Source of the DNA: Oceanimonas marisflavi
GTDB taxonomy: Bacteria > Pseudomonadota > Gammaproteobacteria > Enterobacterales > Aeromonadaceae
Assembly: GCF_003049725.1 (NCBI RefSeq)
Contig: NZ_QAGM01000002.1
Coordinates: 1-64,000 of the forward strand
Direction: 5' to 3'
DNA length: 64,000 nucleotides
Shown here: in pieces, positions 20,719 through 29,753 of the stretch
Position numbering within the stretch: position 1 is the stretch's first letter
Layout: the number at the start of each line of letters is the position of its first letter
The notes under the pieces: generated by a model
What the model was told of the DNA's origin: nothing
Database searches by the model: none
Seen by the model: the letters and a program-made list of their open reading frames with translations, nothing else
Made by a program: the position numbers and the translations under genes

Positions 20719-22340
20719 TTTGCCGGGTAAGGTAGCCAATTTCCGTTTTCCTCCAGCTTCACAAAGGTTCTGCCCTGCTGCTGCATCACCACAGTACCGG
20801 CGTTTTCCGCCACCCACTGAGTGGAGGGCAGGTTTGCCACCAGGGCGTTCAGGTCGGGGGCAGTACCGGCACCTGTCTGCTGCCGGTACAACCGGGCCAC
20901 CAGCTCTGCCAGCGCCGAATAACTGCTGGTTTGCTCCAGATGCAAAGGCTCCGACCCGGCGATGTCCATGCCAAACACTTTAACACCCACCGGCACATGG
21001 GTAATGGCCGGCACCGGCAACTCACGCATGCCGGCAATTTGCATGCGATCACCGTGCAGATTGGCACCATGCTCGGGCACCAGCACCACCACTACCCGCC
21101 GGCCGCTTTGTTCCAGCCGGTCAAAAAACTGTTCAATATCAGCAAACAGTTGCTCCGCCCGTTGACGGTAGCTTGCCCGCCGGGTATCCCCATCGGGGAG
21201 TACACGGCGGTTGCCATCGTGAAGGCTGACCGTGTTGTAATACAGGACCCGGCCGCCCTCGCCCTGCTGCAGTCGTTGCTGCCACCAGCGGTTGAGTACC
21301 TCACCATCGCGCCGGACGGGAGCGCCATCAAAACCAAGCAGATAACGCGACATCTGTTGTAGATCCACCACCGGCTGTCCCAGACCGCCCTGATGCTGCA
21401 CTTCGCCCAGAAAATCATCAAAGCGGCCGTTGTGGTTCAGCGCCATATCGGTACCAAAACCCAGATCGCGCAGCTTGTCCATCAGCAAACACTGCTTTTG
21501 GGCCGGCTCAAACAGGCTCTGATGGCTGCCCTGGCCGCAACCGGCACGCAACAGCCGGATGGCCGCCGGTCCGCTGTAGGAAGTGGCCGAGTTGAAGCGA
21601 TCAAAGATCAGGTCCATGCGTGCAAACAAGGGATGGTGTTTCAGCCCCGCCTCGTCCAGATCATCCCAGGACAGGGAGCAGACATTGAGCAACAGCAGAT
21701 CAAAGGGGGCCTCTGCCGGCGTCCCGGCGACCGAGGCACCGGCAGAAGCGGGAAAACGCGCCGTCAGGGTTTGCTGCGTCCGGTAAAAACGCTGCAATTG
21801 CTCATCAAGTGACACCGCCGGTGCCACCTGTACCGCTGGTGCAGGTGTTGCCACCAGGTTGGCGCTCGCCTCATCCTGATTAACCAGAGGCTGCAACGCC
21901 AGCCAGCCAAGCCCAGCCAGGGTAAAGGTGGTAAACCGGATCCAGAGCTGCAGATAAAGATACGCCACAACCACTATCAGCAAGCCCCCGAGCAGCTGCC
22001 AGTTAATAAAGCGCCCGGCCAGCTCCAGCAGATAGGCCCAGGTAAAATCGGCCACACCGGGCTGAGCCAGCAAACGGGAAAACGGCGGCAGCCAGCTGTC
22101 CTGATAAAGCAGTGCCAGTGCCAGCGGCAGGGCCGTCAGCAGCCGCAGCCGGGGCAGCCAGCGCCCCGGTAACGGCAGCAGCAGAAACGCCGCCAGCGCC
22201 AGATTGGGCAGCGGCTGCAAGTTCAGGTAGCCCTGCCACAGCAACAACAGCTTGACGAGAAAGTACAGGTTCCAGTGCCCTAGCCCACGCCACAGCGGCG
22301 CCGAAGCCAGCGCGGCCTTGCCGGTGTCAGTCTGGGTCAT
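20715..22340 (-). CDS. bcsG: Cellulose phosphoethanolamine transferase BcsG
   Basis: Encodes 541 residues. Four to five N-terminal helices (about residues 25-150) precede a periplasmic alkaline-phosphatase-superfamily domain. Key residues match those known in E. coli BcsG: zinc-site C221 in NVCSLSW, nucleophile S254 in NSATSYSGPAAIRLLRA, and E423-H424 in LVPEHGAN. It transfers phosphoethanolamine from phospholipid to cellulose, so this organism should make pEtN-cellulose. The start at 22340 (GGAGG, N-terminus MTQ) is preferred over an ATG seven codons upstream, which is also plausible. Confidence 0.92.
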   Translation of the reverse strand: MTQTDTGKAALASAPLWRGLGHWNLYFLVKLLLLWQGYLNLQPLPNLALAAFLLLPLPGRWLPRLRLLTALPLALALLYQDSWLPPFSRLLAQPGVADFTWAYLLELAGRFINWQLLGGLLIVVVAYLYLQLWIRFTTFTLAGLGWLALQPLVNQDEASANLVATPAPAVQVAPAVSLDEQLQRFYRTQQTLTARFPASAGASVAGTPAEAPFDLLLLNVCSLSWDDLDEAGLKHHPLFARMDLIFDRFNSATSYSGPAAIRLLRAGCGQGSHQSLFEPAQKQCLLMDKLRDLGFGTDMALNHNGRFDDFLGEVQHQGGLGQPVVDLQQMSRYLLGFDGAPVRRDGEVLNRWWQQRLQQGEGGRVLYYNTVSLHDGNRRVLPDGDTRRASYRQRAEQLFADIEQFFDRLEQSGRRVVVVLVPEHGANLHGDRMQIAGMRELPVPAITHVPVGVKVFGMDIAGSEPLHLEQTSSYSALAELVARLYRQQTGAGTAPDLNALVANLPSTQWVAENAGTVVMQQQGRTFVKLEENGNWLPYPAK

Positions 22341-22533
22341 GACGGCCTCCGCCCTGCTCATGGCACTCTTCCTTTCGTATCACTCGGCGGACTCCCCTCG
22401 CCTTCAGGTAACGGCCGGGCAACAACAGCGCAATCAGAGCCATGGTTTTTCGTCCAAGGCGGGTCAGCGCCCACCAGCCGGTCAGAGCCAGCAGGGCACT
22501 CAGTAACGCCAGCTGCCATACATCCGAATACAT
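22327..22533 (-). CDS. bcsF: Small membrane subunit BcsF
   Basis: Encodes 68 residues with one N-terminal transmembrane helix (LALLSALLALTGWWALT) and a basic tail (RYLKARGVRRVIRKEE), the plan of BcsF (YhjT). Its role is to recruit BcsE/BcsG to the synthase. It begins directly after the bcsE stop, with the ribosome binding site GAGGAG inside bcsE, and overlaps bcsG. Sequence similarity in such a short protein is slight, so the name rests largely on size, topology and position. Confidence 0.8.
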   Translation of the reverse strand: MYSDVWQLALLSALLALTGWWALTRLGRKTMALIALLLPGRYLKARGVRRVIRKEECHEQGGGRHDPD

Positions 22534-24036
22534 TTAGGCTCCTCTGGTTTCGAGAAAAACAGGCCGGCTGCCGAACTGGCTGCTATTTTGCGGGCTGTCG
22601 GCGTGCAGCGATACCACGGGCGCGATGGCAGCTACCTCATGCTGTTGTTCAAAGCGCTGCCGGGGCAGTGCTTCGGTATCGGTAAACACCCGGCATTCAC
22701 TGAACAGCTCCGGCCAGGGCAACCGGCAAATATTGGCCAGGGCCGCTTCCCGGGTTTCATCGGGGCAGGCAAACAGAAACAGGTAACAGCAATCATCCAG
22801 CAGGCAGGCCAGGTCTCCCTGCCGGCGCAAATGCAGCTGACTCAGGCACATGTCGGCACTCAGCCCCGTACGCAGTGGCAACGCCAGCAACTGATGTGTC
22901 GTCTCGCCACTACCGGCACGAAACACGGCATCGGCTTGGCGGAAAAAGGCGTTCGGGCTTAACAGGCCGCTGGCTGCGGGGGGCTGATAGCGCAACAAGA
23001 GTTCATCCAGATTATGCACCCGGGGCCGGTGCCAGCGCTGCCCGTGCAGGCAGCGCAGCAACGCCATAAAACTGGCATGAGACAGCCCGTCCGGAATAAT
23101 CAGGTTGGCACCGCAGTGCAGCAGCAGCTCCTGCTCCGCATCCCGCAGACAGGGACGCAGCTTGCGCACCGCCAGCCTGAGTCCGGGTCCGTGCAGGCTG
23201 CGCAGCTTGTGAAGGTGCCGCGCGAGCCCGGGCACTTCATCGTTATGGCTTACCGCCACCACCAGGGTGCCTTCGGCTGCGGTGAGCGCTGCTTCCCAGA
23301 AGGCGTCGTTTTGCTCCACTACTCGCCAGTCGGCAGCCGGCGCCGGTATTCGCTCCAGCGCGGCTTTCTGGATCAGCACGCCACCGGCTTCATACACCTC
23401 GTCACTCTGCCAGGCCAGGGCAGGGAGTACCGCAAAGCGGCCGGCTTCCAGCCCCAGCTCAAACGCCGAGCCTGCCAGCAAGCCAAGACGGTTGCGCCAA
23501 CTTTCAATCTGCAGAAAAATCCCGCCACCATGACGCTCCAGCCGCAACAGACCACTGAGCCGGCCGGCCAGCTCCCCGGGCAATACCCGCTCCTGCCCAT
23601 GGCACAACACCAGCACCGCCACTCCGTGTCGCTCGGCCCAGTCCTGCAGCGCCAGCGCCCAGGACGAGCTATTGCTGCCCAGCACCTCAACCCGTCCGGC
23701 AGGCAGCAACAGCAGCAACAAACCGGAGCGGATACCGGCTCGCCCAAGCTCAGCTGAAAGCTGCTTCAGCTCTGCGGCTCGACGGCCGGTTTTCAGCTCA
23801 AACAGCGCCATGCGGGCCGGCCCGGTGTCGGCAGGCAGCGCCTCCAGCAACGCCTGCTGCTCATCGGCAGGCGCGACCAGAGTGGTGCGCAGCTCTGGTG
23901 GCAGACCGGCAATAAACTGTTGTGCCAGCCGCAGCATGTCATCCCGCCGGGCCAGCGACAGCCAGTGCACGCCCGCCATGGTCAGCAGACCGGCTTCCCG
24001 GGGCAAGCGGTCAATGGCAAGACTGAGTGAAAACAT
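22534..24036 (-). CDS. bcsE: c-di-GMP-binding cellulose regulator BcsE
   Basis: Encodes 500 residues. The C-terminal GIL domain keeps its RxGD motif (R405-Q-G-D408 in LHLRRQGDLACLLDD), so c-di-GMP binding is expected; upstream is the degenerate receiver-like domain, and the N-terminal part is the ATPase-like dimerising domain. BcsE binds BcsF, BcsQ and BcsR at the membrane and is needed for full cellulose output. It is the first gene of the operon here; the 225 bp upstream to the convergently placed gntR gene must hold the operon promoter, but I see no strong -35/-10 pair. Confidence 0.88.
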   Translation of the reverse strand: MFSLSLAIDRLPREAGLLTMAGVHWLSLARRDDMLRLAQQFIAGLPPELRTTLVAPADEQQALLEALPADTGPARMALFELKTGRRAAELKQLSAELGRAGIRSGLLLLLLPAGRVEVLGSNSSSWALALQDWAERHGVAVLVLCHGQERVLPGELAGRLSGLLRLERHGGGIFLQIESWRNRLGLLAGSAFELGLEAGRFAVLPALAWQSDEVYEAGGVLIQKAALERIPAPAADWRVVEQNDAFWEAALTAAEGTLVVAVSHNDEVPGLARHLHKLRSLHGPGLRLAVRKLRPCLRDAEQELLLHCGANLIIPDGLSHASFMALLRCLHGQRWHRPRVHNLDELLLRYQPPAASGLLSPNAFFRQADAVFRAGSGETTHQLLALPLRTGLSADMCLSQLHLRRQGDLACLLDDCCYLFLFACPDETREAALANICRLPWPELFSECRVFTDTEALPRQRFEQQHEVAAIAPVVSLHADSPQNSSQFGSRPVFLETRGA

Positions 24037-24175
24037 AATGTCTGGCTCCGTCTGTAAGGTGGGCGTTGCTCATGAAAAACCAAAAGGGAATCGATTGGAA
24101 CTATAATTGGGTATTTTGGAAAACAGAACCCAGCCTTGGCCGGGGAGGTGTTATATACGTGTGAACATGCGGATA

Positions 24176-24199
24176 CCGCCTTTGTATCAAAAGGCGGGC
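24176..24199. terminator. Possible terminator upstream of bcsE
   Basis: CCGCCTTT-GTATC-AAAAGGCGG forms a stem of about eight pairs in the gap between the stop of the GntR gene and bcsE. Both genes read the same way, so it may stop transcription from the regulator before the cellulose operon. The downstream T-content is modest. Confidence 0.45.
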
Positions 24200-24261
24200 A
24201 TATTTTATTCGCTTAGGCTCCTTACTGCACCCTGTTTAATCAGAAAATGGCGACACCATGT

Positions 24262-24978
24262 TCACACCCGGCTTTCCACCCGAATGCGCACGGCGTCGTG
24301 ACGCCAGATTTCCCGGTCACAGTCGATAACGCGATCGTACTGATCGTAATTGATGCGGCTGACCGCCAGCACCGGGCTGCCCTGGGCCAGGTTGAGCACC
24401 CGCGCCGCCTCGCCCCGGGCCGCCGTGGGGCAGATATCAAAGCGTGAACGGCCATATTCCAGCCCGTATTGCTGCCGGTACAGATCGGTCAGCGACCGGC
24501 TCAGATCCTGCTGCTCAATGCCCGGAAACAGCTCCGGGCGCAGGAAATGCTCCACATAGAGCACGGTGCGGCCGTCGATGCGCCGGGCCCGGCAGATGCG
24601 GATCAGCCGGCTGAGCGGTGCCAGTCCCATGTCCGCCACCAGCTCGCCGGGGGCCACCACCGACTCGCAGGCCAATACCTGAGTCTCGGCGGTGCGCTGC
24701 TGGCTGTGCACCAGCTCATGAAAATGAGAACGGCTGACCGGGTTGTAGATCAATCGCGGGCGCGACACAAACCAGCCGCGCCGCTCTTCCCGGTAAATCA
24801 GCCCCTCGGCTTCCAGCATCGACAGCGCGTCCTTTACCGTGATGCGGGTGGTATCAAACAGGGTGGCCAGCTCCCGCTCGGCGGGCAGCTTGTGGCCGGG
24901 AGCCAGGGATCCGCCGGTGATCTGCCCGCGCAGGGTATCGATAATGCGGGATGTCTGGGTTTGGGGTGAAGCGGTCAA
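24262..24978 (-). CDS. GntR-family regulator with UTRA domain (PhnR/HutC type)
   Basis: Encodes 238 residues. The N-terminal winged helix reads IIDTLRGQITGGSLAPGHKLPAERELATLFDTTRITVKDALSMLEAEGLI; the rest is a UTRA ligand domain. Within the HutC group it recalls the PhnR regulators of aminoethylphosphonate genes. It is divergent, with a 199-bp gap, from the ABC/phosphodiesterase operon at 25178, its likely target. The ligand is probably the imported compound or a product of it. Confidence 0.85.
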   Translation of the reverse strand: MTASPQTQTSRIIDTLRGQITGGSLAPGHKLPAERELATLFDTTRITVKDALSMLEAEGLIYREERRGWFVSRPRLIYNPVSRSHFHELVHSQQRTAETQVLACESVVAPGELVADMGLAPLSRLIRICRARRIDGRTVLYVEHFLRPELFPGIEQQDLSRSLTDLYRQQYGLEYGRSRFDICPTAARGEAARVLNLAQGSPVLAVSRINYDQYDRVIDCDREIWRHDAVRIRVESRV

Positions 24979-25177
24979 TCTATTTGGCCTATTCCAGCAA
25001 CGATGAAAGCGAGTATACCAGCCTGTACCGCTCAGGTTAATAACGAGATCCAGCGCAACATTTCATCACTTATGCATAAAAACACCACTTACCTGTCGTA
25101 AAACTGACTTATTTTTGTCACAAATGCGCTCTAGCATGAACCCCGAAATCTGACCTAGTCCAGAGGATGGGAATCCC

Positions 25178-26224
25178 ATGAAAAACCTGTTTAGTGCAAG
25201 TCTCTTGACCCTGGCCCTGACGGCCACCACCCAGGCCGCTGATCTCAGCGAGCTGGAAAGCAAGGCCCGGGCCGAAGGCAAGGTATACAGCGTCGGCATG
25301 CCCGACAGCTGGGCCAACTGGAAGGACACCTGGCAGGATCTCGAGACCCGTTACGGCCTCGAGCATCAGGACACCGACATGAGCTCGGCCCAGGAAATCG
25401 CCAAGTTTGCCGCCGAAAAGGACAACGCCACCGCCGACATCGGCGATGTGGGTGCCGCCTTTGGCCCCATCGCCGCACAGCAGGGCGTGACTCAGGCCTA
25501 CAAGCCCAGCACCTGGAATGACATTCCCGACTGGGCCAAGGATAAAGACGGCCACTGGATGCTGGGCTATACCGGCACCATCGCCTTTATCGTCAACAAC
25601 GAGCTGGTCAGCAAGGCGCCCACCTCCTGGGCGGAGCTGCGCGACGGCGACTATCGGGTTGCGGTAGGCGATGTGGGCGTGGCCGCCCAGGCCAACAGCG
25701 CCATTCTGGCCGCCGCCTTTGCCTTGGGCGGAGACGAGTCCAACCTCACCCCGGCCCTGGCGCTGTTCGCGGATCTGGCCAAACAGGGCCGGTTGTCACC
25801 GGTGGACATCAATATCGCCAACCTGGAAAAGGGCGAGATTGAAATGGCAATACTGTGGGACTTCAACGCCCTCAACTACCGGGATCGCATCGATCGCGAC
25901 CGCTTTACCGTGGTGATCCCTTCAGACGGCTCGCTGATCTCCGGCTACGCCACCATCATCAACAAGTACGCCAAACACCCCAACGCCGCCAAACTGGCCC
26001 GGGAATACATTCTCAGCGACGCCGGCCAGATCAACCTGGCCCGGGGCTACGCCCGCCCCATTCGCAGCAATGTCACCCTGCCCGACGACGTGCAGGCCAA
26101 ACTGCTGCCCGACGAGATGTACGCCAAGGCTCACCCGATTGAAGACTTTGAGACCTGGGAGCAAAGCACCAAGCGGCTGCCGCGCCAGTGGCAGAGCCAG
26201 GTACAGATCCACCAGCAGAGGTAA
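25178..26224 (+). CDS. ABC transporter periplasmic binding protein (FbpA/PotD/AEP type)
   Basis: Encodes 348 residues with a clear signal peptide ending LALTATTQAAD. The mature part has the two-lobe form of family-1-like extracellular solute-binding proteins, with YTGTIAFIVNNELV and ISGYATIINKYAKHPNAAKLAREYILSDAGQ typical of the iron/thiamine/2-aminoethylphosphonate group. The start is preceded by AGAGGATGGG. It leads a tightly packed operon of binding protein, phosphodiesterase, two permeases, ATPase and phosphatase. The enzymes in the operon suggest a phosphorus-containing organic substrate rather than a metal. Confidence 0.85.
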   Translation: MKNLFSASLLTLALTATTQAADLSELESKARAEGKVYSVGMPDSWANWKDTWQDLETRYGLEHQDTDMSSAQEIAKFAAEKDNATADIGDVGAAFGPIAAQQGVTQAYKPSTWNDIPDWAKDKDGHWMLGYTGTIAFIVNNELVSKAPTSWAELRDGDYRVAVGDVGVAAQANSAILAAAFALGGDESNLTPALALFADLAKQGRLSPVDINIANLEKGEIEMAILWDFNALNYRDRIDRDRFTVVIPSDGSLISGYATIINKYAKHPNAAKLAREYILSDAGQINLARGYARPIRSNVTLPDDVQAKLLPDEMYAKAHPIEDFETWEQSTKRLPRQWQSQVQIHQQR

Positions 26225-26226
26225 GC

Positions 26227-27030
26227 ATGAACAAGGTCATACTGATCATCATTGACGGTCTGGCCCACGAGGTAGCCCGGCACAACCTGGGCTACCTGCT
26301 GGCCATGACCGAAGCGGAGCGCGCCACCGCCTACAAGCTGCAATGCGAGTTGCCCTCACTGTCGCGCCCGCTCTATGAAACCATTCTTACCGGCACCCAG
26401 CCGGTGGATCACGGAGTGGTGCACAACGAGGTGGTGCGCCTGAGCAAGGAAACCAGTGTGTTTCACCTGGCGCGCCAGGCCGGCCTCACCACGGCGGCGG
26501 CGGCCTATCACTGGGTGAGCGAGCTGTACAACAAAGCGCCCTATGATCCGGTGCGGGATCGCTTTACCAGCGACAAGTCACTGCCCATTCAGCACGGTGC
26601 CTTTTATCACCTGGATCACTACCCCGACAGCCACCTGCTGCTGGACGCCGAATGGCTGCGCCAAAGTGCGGATCCGGATCTGCTGCTGATCCACCCGATG
26701 AACGTGGACGATGCCGGCCACAAGTTTGGCCTGGACTCCTCACAGTACCGCAACAGCGCCCGCCACTTTGATCTGCTGCTGGCCGATTATGTACCCCGCT
26801 GGCTGGAGCAAGGCTATCAGCTGCTGATCACCAGCGATCACGGCATGAACCGGGATCGCAGCCACGGCGGCAACCTGCCGGAAGAGCGCGAAGTGCCGCT
26901 GTTTGTGCTGGGCTCGGCCTTCAGCCACAATCCGCAGGCCCAACCCCGCCAGACCGAGCTGTGCGGCACCGTGGCCAGCCTGCTGGGCATTGAACATGAC
27001 AAGCCCCTGTGCCGGGAGTTGCTGCGATGA
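26227..27030 (+). CDS. Alkaline-phosphatase-superfamily nucleotide pyrophosphatase/phosphodiesterase-like enzyme
   Basis: Encodes 267 residues with no signal peptide, so it should be cytoplasmic. Metal-site and catalytic motifs of the NPP group are visible: D10 in ILIIIDG, probable nucleophile S46 in LPSLSRPLYETILTG (where most NPPs have Thr), NVDDAGHKFG (PDxxGHxxG equivalent) and ITSDHGMN. Enzymes of this fold split phosphodiesters, phosphonates or phosphate monoesters. The start sits two bases past the binding-protein stop, with GAGG overlapping it, and its own stop overlaps the permease start (ATGA). The true substrate is unknown. Confidence 0.85.
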   Translation: MNKVILIIIDGLAHEVARHNLGYLLAMTEAERATAYKLQCELPSLSRPLYETILTGTQPVDHGVVHNEVVRLSKETSVFHLARQAGLTTAAAAYHWVSELYNKAPYDPVRDRFTSDKSLPIQHGAFYHLDHYPDSHLLLDAEWLRQSADPDLLLIHPMNVDDAGHKFGLDSSQYRNSARHFDLLLADYVPRWLEQGYQLLITSDHGMNRDRSHGGNLPEEREVPLFVLGSAFSHNPQAQPRQTELCGTVASLLGIEHDKPLCRELLR

Positions 27031-27962
27031 ACGAGTCTACTCTGCCCACCGGCGGTAACACCGCCGCGCTGCGGGCCAAGGCGTCCGCCCAACCCAGGGC
27101 GGCGAGCGCGGCCCGGGCGGCAGCCAGCCGCCCCGCCCCCTGGCGCCGCTGGCTGCCGCTGACCCTGCTGCTGCCCTTTGCTCTGGTGTTTGGCCTGTTT
27201 CAGCTGGCCCCCATGATCTGGGTACTGGTCAACAGCTTTCAGGCCGGCGGTGAATGGAGCCTGGCCAACTTCGCCGAGATCCTCGGCTCGCCCTGGTATC
27301 GCCAGTCCTTTGCCAACAGCCTGGATCTGGCGTTCTGGTCCAGCCTGGCCGGGCTGGCCATCGCCCTGGCCGGCACCGCGGCCCTGCGCCGGGTACCGGG
27401 CCGGCTGCAAAACGCCGTGGTGGCCTTTACCACCATGGCCAGCAACTTTTCCGGCGTGCCCCTGGCCTTTGCCTTTATCGTGCTGCTGGGCATGAACGGC
27501 GCCGTCACCCTGCTGCTGCAGGAGCTGGGGCTGGTGGAAGACTTTCATCTTTACTCCCGGGCCGGCCTGCTGGTGCTCTACACCTATTTTCAGATCCCGC
27601 TGGCGGTACTGCTGCTGTACCCGGCCTTTGATGCCATCAAGCCCGACTGGCGCGACGCCGCCGCCCTGCTGGGCGCCGGTCCGCTGCACTACTGGCTGAA
27701 AGTGGCGCTGCCGGTGTTGAGGCCTGCCCTGCTCGGCACCTTTATCATTTTGCTGGCCAACGCCCTAGGGGCCTATGCCAGCACCTATGCGCTGATGACC
27801 AGCAATTACAACCTGGTCACCATTCAGATTGCCGGTCTGGTGGCGGGCGACATCTTCCTCGAGCCTCAGCTGGCGGCGGCGCTGTCGTTGCTGCTGATGG
27901 CCCTGCTGTTGCTGGTGACCGGCATCAATCAATGGCTGATTGCCCGGAGTCGTTATGTCTAA
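27027..27962 (+). CDS. ABC transporter permease 1
   Basis: Encodes 311 residues with six membrane spans after an unusually long, Ala/Arg-rich cytoplasmic N-terminus of about 40 residues (low-complexity AALRAKASAQPRAASAARAA). The coupling-loop region DAAALLGAGPLHYWLKVALPVLRPALLGTF is the standard EAA motif of PotB-like permeases. The ATG overlaps the phosphodiesterase stop as ATGA. It pairs with the next permease to form the channel. Confidence 0.9.
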   Translation: MNESTLPTGGNTAALRAKASAQPRAASAARAAASRPAPWRRWLPLTLLLPFALVFGLFQLAPMIWVLVNSFQAGGEWSLANFAEILGSPWYRQSFANSLDLAFWSSLAGLAIALAGTAALRRVPGRLQNAVVAFTTMASNFSGVPLAFAFIVLLGMNGAVTLLLQELGLVEDFHLYSRAGLLVLYTYFQIPLAVLLLYPAFDAIKPDWRDAAALLGAGPLHYWLKVALPVLRPALLGTFIILLANALGAYASTYALMTSNYNLVTIQIAGLVAGDIFLEPQLAAALSLLLMALLLLVTGINQWLIARSRYV

Positions 27963-28737
27963 GCCCCCGCTGTCCGCCCGCATCACCATCTGGGTGCTGG
28001 TGGCGCTGCTGGCCACCCCCATCGCCATTACCCTGATCTATTCCCTGGCCGAACACTGGGGCGCCCATATTCTGCCCTCGGGGTTCAGCCTGCAGTGGTA
28101 TGCCCAGCTGTGGAGTGACAGCCGCTTTCTGGCGGCCTTTGGCCGCTCGCTGCTGGTATGCCTGGCGGCGCTGGTGCTCAGCCTGGCGCTGATTTTGCCG
28201 GCGCTGTTCGTGGTGTTTTACTACTTTCCCCGGCTCAAGAGACTGATGAACCTGCTGGTGCTGATGCCCTTTGCAGTGCCGCCTGTGGTGTCGTCGGTGG
28301 GTTTGCTGCAGCTCTATGCCGGCGGCCCGCTGCCCCTGACCGGCACGCCCTGGATACTGGTGCTCTGTTACTTCACCCTGAGCCTGCCCTTTATGTACCG
28401 GGCGCTGGCCAACAACCTGGAAGCCATCAATCTGCACGATCTGATGGACGCCGCCCACCTGCTGGGGGCCGGCACCACCCGGGCCTTTCTGCAGGTGGTG
28501 TTGCCCAACATCCGCAACGGCCTGCTCAGCGCCCTGTTTCTGGCGTTTTCCTTCCTGTTCGGGGAGTTCGTGTTCGCCAACCTGCTGGTGGGCACCCGCT
28601 TTGAAACCCTGCAGGTCTACCTGTACAGCCAGCGCACCACCAGCGGCCACTTCACCAGTGCCATGGTGATGTCCTACTTCCTGTTTATCGGCCTCGCCAC
28701 CTGGTTGGCGCTGCGCCTGCAATCCCGGAGAGCCTGA
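27955..28737 (+). CDS. ABC transporter permease 2
   Basis: Encodes 260 residues, six membrane spans, PotC-like. The EAA loop is DLMDAAHLLGAGTTRAFLQVVLPNIRNGLLSA. It overlaps permease 1 by 8 bp, with GGAG nine bases before its ATG, and its TGA shares an A with the start of the ATPase gene (TGATG), so the transporter is translated as a coupled unit. Confidence 0.9.
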   Translation: MSKPPLSARITIWVLVALLATPIAITLIYSLAEHWGAHILPSGFSLQWYAQLWSDSRFLAAFGRSLLVCLAALVLSLALILPALFVVFYYFPRLKRLMNLLVLMPFAVPPVVSSVGLLQLYAGGPLPLTGTPWILVLCYFTLSLPFMYRALANNLEAINLHDLMDAAHLLGAGTTRAFLQVVLPNIRNGLLSALFLAFSFLFGEFVFANLLVGTRFETLQVYLYSQRTTSGHFTSAMVMSYFLFIGLATWLALRLQSRRA

Positions 28738-29753
28738 TGTTTTATCTGGAAGTTGCCCATCTCGCCAAACGCTTTGGCGACACTCATGTATTCAGCGATA
28801 TCAGTTTTGACATTCGCCAGGGCGAGCTGGTCACCCTGCTCGGCCCCTCGGGCTGCGGCAAGTCGACCCTGCTGCGCAGCCTGGCCGGTCTGGTGAGCCC
28901 CGACACCGGCCATATTCGTGTGGCCGGTGAAGACATCACTCACCTCAAGCCCCAGAAACGGGGCATTGGCATGGTGTTTCAGAGCTATGCCCTGTTTCCC
29001 AACCTGACCGTGGCCGGCAATATCGCCTTTGGCCTGCGCATGCAAAAAGTGGACAAGCGGGAAACCGAACGCCGGGTAGCGGAAGCGGTGGAGCTGGTCG
29101 GCCTGAAAGGCCGCGAGCGCCACTATCCTTCCGAGCTGTCCGGCGGCCAGCGCCAGCGGGTTGCGCTGGCCCGGGCGCTGGTGGTGCAGCCGCGCATTCT
29201 GTTGCTGGACGAGCCGCTGTCGGCGCTGGATGCGCCCATCCGCAAGCGGCTGCGCGAGCAGATCCGCCAGATCCAGCAACATCTCAACCTTACCACCGTC
29301 TTTGTGACCCACGATCAGGAAGAAGCGTTGACCATGTCGGACCGCATCTTTGTGATGAACAAGGGAAGTATCGTCCAGGCCGACAGCGCCGAGGCGGTGT
29401 ATACCCGTCCGGCCAGTGACTTTGTGGCAAGCTTTATGGGCAGCTACAACCTGCTGGAGCCGGAGCAGGCCCGGGCCCTGTTCGGCCTTAACATTCACGG
29501 CCGGCTGGCCATTCGTCCCGAGAGCATTTACATTCGTGAGCCGGGCCGGGACTATGGCCAAATGATGACGGCACCGCTGCCGGCACGGGTGGCGCAGCAC
29601 CAGTTGCTGGGCAATGTGATCCGTTACCGCATGCAACTGGAGCAGGCCACCCTGGAAGTGGACACCCTCAACCGGGGCCCCCATTCCCTGCTGCCCGCCG
29701 GCAGCCGGGTGGAGCTGTTGTTGCCACAAAATGAACTGAAAGAGGTTGCCTGA
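28737..29753 (+). CDS. ABC transporter ATP-binding protein (PotA/FbpC type)
   Basis: Encodes 338 residues. Walker A GPSGCGKST near residue 38, Q-loop FQSYALFPN, signature LSGGQRQRVALARAL, Walker B ILLLDEPLSALD and switch FVTHDQEEAL are all intact. A C-terminal TOBE-like extension of about 100 residues (IRPESIYIREPGRD) may sense substrate. It overlaps permease 2 and the HAD gene by single bases. Confidence 0.93.
   Translation: MFYLEVAHLAKRFGDTHVFSDISFDIRQGELVTLLGPSGCGKSTLLRSLAGLVSPDTGHIRVAGEDITHLKPQKRGIGMVFQSYALFPNLTVAGNIAFGLRMQKVDKRETERRVAEAVELVGLKGRERHYPSELSGGQRQRVALARALVVQPRILLLDEPLSALDAPIRKRLREQIRQIQQHLNLTTVFVTHDQEEALTMSDRIFVMNKGSIVQADSAEAVYTRPASDFVASFMGSYNLLEPEQARALFGLNIHGRLAIRPESIYIREPGRDYGQMMTAPLPARVAQHQLLGNVIRYRMQLEQATLEVDTLNRGPHSLLPAGSRVELLLPQNELKEVA

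Noticed and set aside
24037-24175. c-di-GMP riboswitch or strong sigma-70 promoter before bcsE
   Set aside because: A TATAGT hexamer exists near 24100-24105, but there is no acceptable -35 and no riboswitch-like fold visible.
26838-28722. Long minus-strand open frames opposite the ABC transporter genes
   Set aside because: They are Gln/His/Gly/Arg-rich mirror frames of GC-rich genes, with no domain sense; the plus-strand frames carry intact transporter motifs and overlapping starts.
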